Positions 6,685 through 10,700 of a stretch of 10,700 nucleotides of DNA are shown here, one piece after another. Position numbers and translations under genes: made by a program. The first letter of the stretch is position 1. The number at the start of each line of letters is the position of its first letter. Source of the DNA: Alphaproteobacteria bacterium (lineage in GTDB: Bacteria > Pseudomonadota > Alphaproteobacteria > Rhizobiales > Aestuariivirgaceae); assembly GCA_026400595.1 (NCBI GenBank), contig JAPLOT010000235.1, positions 1 to 10,700 on the forward strand. Reading direction: 5' to 3'. A model generated the notes under the pieces. That model was not told the origin of the DNA, made no database searches, and worked only from the letters and a program-made list of their open reading frames with translations.

Positions 6685-7584
6685 ATGATCAACAGGGCGG
6701 GACTTGGAATCGCCTGCGCGCTCGCGGCAGCTGCGCTTTACGGCTTCGTGCCCAACATGGTGCGGGCCGGATTCGAGAATGGCGTGCCGCCGGTCGAGAG
6801 CACGTTTTTCCGCACCGCCACGGTCGGCATCGTCTTCGCCATCATTGCGGTGCTGCGCGGCGAAGCCCTGCACCTGCCCCGTCCCGCGCTGGGAAGCTTC
6901 GCGGTGCAGTGCGTGGCAACCCTGGTCATCTCGGTTGGCTATCTTGCCTCCGTGCAGTTCATTCCAGTTGGTCTCGCGGTCATCATCTTCTTTTCGTTTC
7001 CGGTGCTTATCATGCTGGCGGCCCCCCTGATCGAGGGTCATTCGCCGGGGCCGGCGCGCATCGGCATCGCCGTCTTCGCCTTCGCCGGGCTTGGCGTCGC
7101 AGTGGGGCCGAGCTTCAACGACCTGGACATCCGCGGGATCCTGCTGGCGTCCGCCGCCGCGGTGGCCTGCGTGTTGCAGTTCTTTTCCGGACGCTCCATC
7201 TCCACCTACATGACGCCGACGGTCTTCGGCAGCCTGGTTCACCTTACCATCCTGCCGGCGGCCTTTCTGGTTGCGCTCTATGCCGGCGACGGGGTCATCC
7301 GGATCTTCCCGGGCGGCACAGCATCGGGTCCGGGACTCGCCTTCATGGCGGGCGTTGGCGCCATCTATGTTGTGGCCTATATGGTTCACATGCTGTCGCT
7401 GCGTTTCGCGCCGGCCTCGACGGTGGCGCCCTATTACAACCTCGAGCCGGTGATGACCACGCTGGTTGCCGCAGTGCTGCTCGGGGAGCGGCTCAACATG
7501 AACCAGTATCTGGGCGGCGGCATGGTGCTGACCGCCCTGATTGCCTCCAGCCTGATCGGACTCCGCAGGGCCGCACGACCATGA
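6685..7584 (+). CDS. EamA/DMT-superfamily membrane transporter
   Basis: A 299-residue inner-membrane protein with about ten hydrophobic helices in two tandem EamA repeats (about residues 7-140 and 150-292). Repeat 1 starts with the usual GIACALAAAALYGFVPNMVRAG and ends near FAGLGVAVGP. Repeat 2 closes with the characteristic LEPVMTTLVAAVLLGERLN (253-271), including the conserved EP and GE motifs. Members of this drug/metabolite transporter superfamily move amino acids, nucleotide sugars or other metabolites; the substrate cannot be read from sequence. The ATG at 6685 lies 6 bp after the carboxypeptidase stop and has no clear Shine-Dalgarno, so it may rely on upstream translation. Its TGA (7582-7584) overlaps the next gene's ATG, which points to coupled production with the COG0523 GTPase. 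Confidence 0.9.
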   Translation: MINRAGLGIACALAAAALYGFVPNMVRAGFENGVPPVESTFFRTATVGIVFAIIAVLRGEALHLPRPALGSFAVQCVATLVISVGYLASVQFIPVGLAVIIFFSFPVLIMLAAPLIEGHSPGPARIGIAVFAFAGLGVAVGPSFNDLDIRGILLASAAAVACVLQFFSGRSISTYMTPTVFGSLVHLTILPAAFLVALYAGDGVIRIFPGGTASGPGLAFMAGVGAIYVVAYMVHMLSLRFAPASTVAPYYNLEPVMTTLVAAVLLGERLNMNQYLGGGMVLTALIASSLIGLRRAARP

Positions 7585-8702
7585 GCAATGCACCCATCCC
7601 CGTCGCCATCCTGACCGGCTTTCTCGGCGTCGGAAAGACGACCCTGCTGAACCAGTTGCTGAAGGATCCCTTCCTGGCCAATGCCGCCGTCATCATCAAC
7701 GAGTTCGGCGACACCGGCATCGATCATCTGCTGGTCGAACGCGCCGACGAGAATGTCGTCGAGATGGCCTCCGGCTGCCTGTGCTGCACCATCCGCGGCG
7801 ATCTGATCGATACGATCCACGATCTCCTGGCGCGGCGCAGCCGCGGCGAGATCAAGGCCTTCGACCGCATCGTCATCGAGACGACGGGACTCGCCGATCC
7901 GGCGCCTGTCCTGCATGCGGTGATGAGCGAGCCGGGCCTGCTGGCCGCCTGCCGCCTCGAGGGCGTGATCACGGTGGTGGATGCCTTCAACGGGATGGCG
8001 ACGCTGGACGCCCATCCGGAAGCGGTGAAGCAGGTGGCGGTAGCCGACCGCATCGTGCTGACCAAGGTCGATCTGCTCTCGGGCCGCGAGGGCGAGGACA
8101 TGCTCTTCGCCATCATCGCGCGTTTGCGGAAGCTCAATCCGGCCGCGCGGCTGCTGACCACCCATCGCAACGAGGCGACCGCCGAGCGGCTCTTCACCAT
8201 GGGCCTCTTCGATCCTTCGAAGAAGACGCCGGACGTGCGCAACTGGCTGGCCGCCGAAGCCTATGCCACGGGCGAGAAACGCAACCGCCGCCGCCACGAT
8301 CATGATCACCATCATCATGACCATCACCACGACGTGTCGCGCCACGACGCGCACATCCGCTCCTTCAGCTTCAGCGAGAACCGCGCCATCAGCGCGCAGG
8401 GTCTGGAACTGTTCCTCGAACTCCTGAAGTCCTATCACGGAGCGAACATGCTGCGCATGAAGGGGATCGTGAAGCTGGCCGACGATCCGAATCGCCCGGT
8501 GGTCCTGCATGGCGTGCAGCACGTATTCCATCCGCCGGTCCGGCTTTCCGCCTGGCCGGACGGAGATGAGCGGACGCGCCTGGTGTTCATCGTCAAGGAC
8601 ATCGAGAAGCCGATGATCGAGGACCTGTTCCGGGCCTTCACCGATCAGATCACCGGCGGGGCCGACGCCTTCACCGACAAGACACTCTCGCTCAACAGGT
8701 AA
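7581..8702 (+). CDS. COG0523/CobW-family metal-handling GTPase with His-rich linker
   Basis: A 373-residue P-loop GTPase of the G3E COG0523 group, whose characterised members act as metal chaperones or insertases (zinc, cobalt). Walker A is G13-FLGVG-K19-T20, followed by the hallmark metal site C66-L-C68-C69 (EMASGCLCCTIRGD). Next come ETTGLADP (100-107), VVDAFNG (132-138) and the base-specificity motif TKVD (161-164). A His/Asp-rich linker (residues 239-251, HDHDHHHHDHHHD) precedes the CobW C-terminal domain (about 258-366). The ATG at 7581 matches the family N-terminus and overlaps the transporter stop as ATGA; AGGG lies 10-13 bases upstream. The subgroup (zinc ZigA/YeiR-like, CobW proper, or nitrile-hydratase activator) cannot be decided: no cobalamin, nitrile hydratase or other zinc-regulated gene lies beside it, and I see no clear Zur box. 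Confidence 0.93.
   Translation: MSNAPIPVAILTGFLGVGKTTLLNQLLKDPFLANAAVIINEFGDTGIDHLLVERADENVVEMASGCLCCTIRGDLIDTIHDLLARRSRGEIKAFDRIVIETTGLADPAPVLHAVMSEPGLLAACRLEGVITVVDAFNGMATLDAHPEAVKQVAVADRIVLTKVDLLSGREGEDMLFAIIARLRKLNPAARLLTTHRNEATAERLFTMGLFDPSKKTPDVRNWLAAEAYATGEKRNRRRHDHDHHHHDHHHDVSRHDAHIRSFSFSENRAISAQGLELFLELLKSYHGANMLRMKGIVKLADDPNRPVVLHGVQHVFHPPVRLSAWPDGDERTRLVFIVKDIEKPMIEDLFRAFTDQITGGADAFTDKTLSLNR
8295..8333 (+). repeat. CAC/CAT/GAT low-complexity tract coding the His/Asp-rich metal-binding linker
   Basis: Thirteen consecutive His or Asp codons (9 His, 4 Asp) inside the COG0523 GTPase gene. Such linkers are common in this family and bind divalent metals. The codon repeats could vary in number between strains. 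Confidence 0.85.
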
Positions 8703-8713
8703 CGGGGACAGAC

Positions 8714-9064
8714 ATGGCGCTGAAGCTCTACGGACTGACCAAGTGCTCGACCTGCCAGAAGGCGGTCGACTGGCTCAAGGAACACAAGATCCCGCACAGT
8801 TTTTCCGATGTGAAGGACAATCCAATCACCAGGGAACAGGTCGCGGCCTGGTCGAAGGCGCTGGGCGGCTGGGAGAAGATGATCAACAAGGCCGGCTATA
8901 CCTGGCGCGGCCTGCCGCCGGCCGAGACCGCTAACCTCACCGAGGCCAAAGCCGTGGCGCTGGCCGTCAAGAATCCCTCGCTGATCCGCCGGCCGCTGAT
9001 CGAACACAAGGACGGCAGCGTGACGGTGGGCTTCTCGAAGAAGATCCAGGAACTTCTTGGATGA
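8714..9064 (+). CDS. ArsC/Spx-family thioredoxin-fold protein
   Basis: A 116-residue protein of the ArsC/Spx/YffB family (PF03960 type). It starts with a beta strand and the redox motif C11-S-T-C14 (LYGLTKCSTCQKAVDWL). A conserved basic segment with IRRPLIE lies at residues 91-97, matching the RPL motif of arsenate reductases. It lacks the longer context of true ArsC, and no other ars gene (arsR, arsB, acr3) is nearby, so a general thiol/disulfide or YffB-like role is as likely as arsenate reduction. The ATG at 8714 has a good GGGGA site (8704-8708) and lies 11 bp after the COG0523 stop. It is thus probably the last gene of that operon. It converges on the amidinohydrolase gene with only 19 bp between stops. 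Confidence 0.9.
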   Translation: MALKLYGLTKCSTCQKAVDWLKEHKIPHSFSDVKDNPITREQVAAWSKALGGWEKMINKAGYTWRGLPPAETANLTEAKAVALAVKNPSLIRRPLIEHKDGSVTVGFSKKIQELLG

Positions 9065-9083
9065 CGACGAGGGAGGTCTGCGC

Positions 9084-9962
9084 CTAGCCGCGCACCAGGG
9101 GCCTCGTCATGCAGGTCGGGCCGCCTTCGCCCTTGCGGCAGATGTCATAGCCCTTGATGACTTCCACTTTGACTCCGGCGGCCCGGAGGCGGCGTTCGGT
9201 CTCAGGATTGCCCTCCACCATCATGGCGTGACGCGGTCCCAGCGCCAGCACGTTGCAGCCCATCGAATCGAACTCCTCGGGCGGCACCTCCACGAAGCGG
9301 ATGCCGCGCGATTCGAGGAACTCGATCTGGCGGGCCGCCATCAGCGGCGGATAGGCTACGGCAAGGTCGTGGTCGAGCGGCGACAGCGTGCTCATCAGAT
9401 GGAAGACATCCGAGCGCCCCTTGTAGTGCGGCATGTCGAACCACAGGATTTCCACATCCTCGCCGGCCAGCTCGCCCAGCTGCCGCACGCCCTCGAGATT
9501 GGTGCGATAGCCGATGCCGGCCAAAAGCGTATAGCGGTCGATCCAGATGAGGTCGCCGCCTTCCACCTTGCCCTCGCCGGTGATCTCGCCGGCGATGGGA
9601 AAGCCCATGGCCGCGAGCGCCGCACCATTCACCTCCGACTCCCTGCGCCGTTGCGGCTTTCCCATTCGGGGCTTCACGAGGCCGCGCGGGGTGACGATCA
9701 GGGCATCGTGGGTATAGATCGAATCCAGCGTCAGCCCGTCGCCCGCCGGGAGTTTGATGATCTCCGCACCTGCTGCCGAGAGGATCTCCTCGACGGCCCT
9801 GTACTCCGTGCGCGCATTCGCAAGGTCGGGGCGCGCGTGGTAGTTCAGGTCCTTCCATTCCGCATCGATCCTGGCATCGCTGGCGAAGGCGGTGTCGACA
9901 TCGCGGATCGCCACTGTCCTGAGCTGCCCCCAGTTGTTGAAGCTGCCGAAATCGAAACTCAT
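9084..9962 (-). CDS. Amidinohydrolase/amidinotransferase, DDAH / arginine deiminase superfamily
   Basis: A 292-residue guanidine-modifying enzyme with a pentein-type fold. Family members hydrolyse or transfer the amidino group of arginine or methylated arginines. Visible catalytic features are YTHDALIV (83-90, D86), the acidic EGGDL block (E134-D138), the histidine in FHLMSTLSPLD (H188), and the C-terminal nucleophile C284 in GGPTCMTRPLVR. HLMSTLSPL resembles DDAH-type enzymes more than the HxD motif of arginine deiminase or amidinotransferases, so dimethylarginine hydrolase or a related arginine hydrolase fits best. The exact substrate is uncertain. The ATG at 9962 was chosen because it fits the family start and overlaps the stop of the TusA-like gene (ATGA), with AGG nearby; the longer open frame runs back through that gene. 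No other arginine-catabolism gene is in the window. Confidence 0.88.
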   Translation of the reverse strand: MSFDFGSFNNWGQLRTVAIRDVDTAFASDARIDAEWKDLNYHARPDLANARTEYRAVEEILSAAGAEIIKLPAGDGLTLDSIYTHDALIVTPRGLVKPRMGKPQRRRESEVNGAALAAMGFPIAGEITGEGKVEGGDLIWIDRYTLLAGIGYRTNLEGVRQLGELAGEDVEILWFDMPHYKGRSDVFHLMSTLSPLDHDLAVAYPPLMAARQIEFLESRGIRFVEVPPEEFDSMGCNVLALGPRHAMMVEGNPETERRLRAAGVKVEVIKGYDICRKGEGGPTCMTRPLVRG

Positions 9963-10195
9963 CTGCGCCTGATCCTGAAAATGAAGGCCTCCGCGTCCCG
10001 GACCTGATCGAGCAGCGTATGGCCCTGTTCGTTGCAAAAGTGAGGCATGTCTATGGCCGACATGGGGTCCGTGGCAATGACCTTCAGCACATGACCCGAC
10101 GGCAGCGACTCGAGCCGCTTGCGTGCCTTCAGCACCGGCAGCGGGCAGAGCAGTCCGGAAAGATCGATCACGGAATCGGAATGATTTTCACGCAT
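9959..10195 (-). CDS. TusA-family sulfur carrier protein
   Basis: A 78-residue small cytoplasmic protein of the TusA/SirA/YeeD family, which carry persulfide sulfur on a single cysteine. The signature is L-C17-P-L-P20 in IDLSGLLCPLPVLKARKRL, followed by the alpha-beta core (GHVLKVIATDPMSAIDMPHFCNEQGH). The partner could be tRNA thiolation, molybdenum cofactor sulfuration or sulfur oxidation; the window does not decide which. The ATG at 10195 is the best start, giving the usual family length, although a Shine-Dalgarno is not in the normal place (GAGGGG lies about 19 bases upstream). Its TGA overlaps the ATG of the amidinohydrolase, and a MOSC-domain gene starts 40 bp away on the opposite strand. 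Confidence 0.92.
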   Translation of the reverse strand: MRENHSDSVIDLSGLLCPLPVLKARKRLESLPSGHVLKVIATDPMSAIDMPHFCNEQGHTLLDQVRDAEAFIFRIRRR

Positions 10196-10235
10196 GGTCT
10201 GGCTAACATGATCCCCTCGTCCGGGAGTTACACCA
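10196..10235. promoter_or_regulatory. Short divergent control region, TusA-like / MOSC genes
   Basis: Only 40 bp separate the two starts, so the promoters must overlap each other or the coding ends. TAACAT (10204-10209) could be a -10 for the plus strand, but no convincing -35 lies at the right distance. The gap also holds GGGAG, the ribosome site of the MOSC gene. The promoter assignment is inference from arrangement. Confidence 0.3.
10223..10227 (+). promoter_or_regulatory. Ribosome binding site that fixes the TTG start of the MOSC gene
   Basis: GGGAG lies 8 bases before TTG at 10236. An in-frame TGA at 10209-10211 and the absence of any ATG or GTG between it and the TTG make this the only workable start. 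Confidence 0.75.
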
Positions 10236-10700
10236 TTGTCCGAGCTTCTGTCCAAGGCACCCTTCACCGGCCGGGCCGCACGGCTTCTGGCCAGCCCCGA
10301 TCGAAAGTCCGGCCTGGAAAAGGCCGAGCGCGAGGCGCTGGTCCTGCGCTTCTCCGGCATCGAGGGCGACTGTCACGGCGGACTCATCCGGAAATCCGAC
10401 AGCCGCATGGTGAAGCAGTACAAGCGCGGAACCACGGTGAGGAATACGCGCCAGCTGTCCATCCTCTCGACGGAGGAGCTGGCCGAGATCGCCCGCAGCA
10501 TGGGTATCCCGGATGTCAGGGCGGAATGGGTCGGCGCCAATCTGGTCACCGCGGGCATCCCCGATCTGACACTCCTGCCGCCGTCGACGCGGCTGCAGTT
10601 CCCGAGCGGCGCCATGATCGTCGTCGACATCGAGAACCTGCCCTGCCGCTATCCGGCCGCCATCATCGAGAAGCAGCATCCCGAGCAGGCAATGGGCTTC
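10236..10700 (+). CDS. MOSC-domain protein (3' end outside window)
   Basis: The first 155 residues of a MOSC-domain protein (molybdenum cofactor sulfurase C-terminal-like, YiiM-related). These domains are thought to carry sulfur or bind the molybdenum cofactor; several act in reduction of N-hydroxylated compounds. Visible family segments are GIEGDCHGGLIRKSD (41-55), RNTRQLSILSTEEL (69-82), a WVGANLVTAGI block (99-108) and IENLPCRYPA (132-141), where C137 is at the position of the conserved MOSC cysteine. The start is TTG at 10236, backed by GGGAG at 8 bases and an in-frame stop just upstream. The gene diverges from the TusA-like gene, and a sulfur-transfer link between the two is attractive but unproven. 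The protein is open at the window edge, so any extra domain is unseen. Confidence 0.88.
   Translation, partial: MSELLSKAPFTGRAARLLASPDRKSGLEKAEREALVLRFSGIEGDCHGGLIRKSDSRMVKQYKRGTTVRNTRQLSILSTEELAEIARSMGIPDVRAEWVGANLVTAGIPDLTLLPPSTRLQFPSGAMIVVDIENLPCRYPAAIIEKQHPEQAMGF

Noticed and set aside
6415..7593. A 392-codon minus-strand frame across the carboxypeptidase end and transporter, and a similar one at 7434-8531.
   Set aside because: The translations are His/Arg/Gly/Gln-rich, typical of antisense to hydrophobic GC-rich genes, and they cross the boundaries of well-supported genes.
8714..9064. An arsenic-resistance locus based on the ArsC-like protein.
   Set aside because: No arsR, efflux pump or other ars gene is nearby, and the short Spx/YffB-like family has other roles.
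9065..9083. Terminator between the convergent ArsC-like and amidinohydrolase genes.
   Set aside because: The 19-bp gap holds no stem-loop with a T-run, so any terminator would have to lie inside coding sequence or depend on Rho.
1..10700. A single sulfur-metabolism island (sulfatase, TusA, MOSC).
   Set aside because: The sulfatase is separated from the TusA/MOSC pair by about 5 kb of cell-wall, transport and metal genes, and the enzymes act in different compartments. Proximity alone does not support a joint system.
1..10700. CRISPR array, insertion sequence, rRNA, riboswitch.
   Set aside because: No regularly spaced repeats, transposase motifs, terminal inverted repeats, rRNA segments or recognisable riboswitch cores were seen on reading both strands.

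Overview
The window reads as a stretch of ordinary chromosome from an alphaproteobacterium, probably of the Hyphomicrobiales (Rhizobiales) type. This rests on a GC content of roughly 60-65% by eye, protein sequences that resemble that group (the short DsbB with a HSGVEW segment, a D-Ala-D-Ala carboxypeptidase with a SPOR-like C-terminus, the TusA and amidinotransferase proteins), and dense short operons with ATGA overlaps. No phage, transposon, CRISPR array or integrase is visible, and I see no abrupt change in base composition.

Layout. (1) 1-1313, minus strand: an operon arfB (ribosome rescue hydrolase) - YqaA/VTT-domain membrane protein - dsbB (disulfide oxidoreductase, cut by the window edge). 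(2) 1406-1491, plus strand: a tRNA-Leu(CAA) gene with encoded CCA and a recognisable sigma70-type promoter, followed by a GC-rich region of inverted repeats. (3) 1567-5172: a large exported arylsulfatase on the minus strand, divergent from an AraC-family regulator on the plus strand. They share a 78-bp intergenic region, so local control of the sulfatase by this regulator is likely. (4) 5173-5391: 219 bp with no convincing gene. (5) 5392-9064, plus strand: a tightly packed run of a serine D-Ala-D-Ala carboxypeptidase (S11), an EamA/DMT-family transporter, a COG0523/CobW-family GTPase with a His/Asp-rich metal-binding linker, and an ArsC/Spx-like thioredoxin-fold protein. (6) 9084-10195, minus strand: a TusA-family sulfur carrier whose stop overlaps the start of a DDAH/arginine-deiminase-type amidinohydrolase. 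(7) 10236-10700, plus strand: a MOSC-domain protein with a TTG start, running off the right edge.

How the genes relate. The firmest functional links are regulator-to-sulfatase (divergent pair), translational coupling of EamA to the COG0523 GTPase and of TusA to the amidinohydrolase, and the arfB-yqaA-dsbB operon. The most interesting points are the TusA-amidinohydrolase coupling opposite a MOSC gene, the coupled transporter - metal-GTPase - thiol-protein run, and the unusual polylysine tail on the carboxypeptidase. I do not see a clearly novel multi-gene system. All calls come from reading motifs and sequence patterns; no database search was made.
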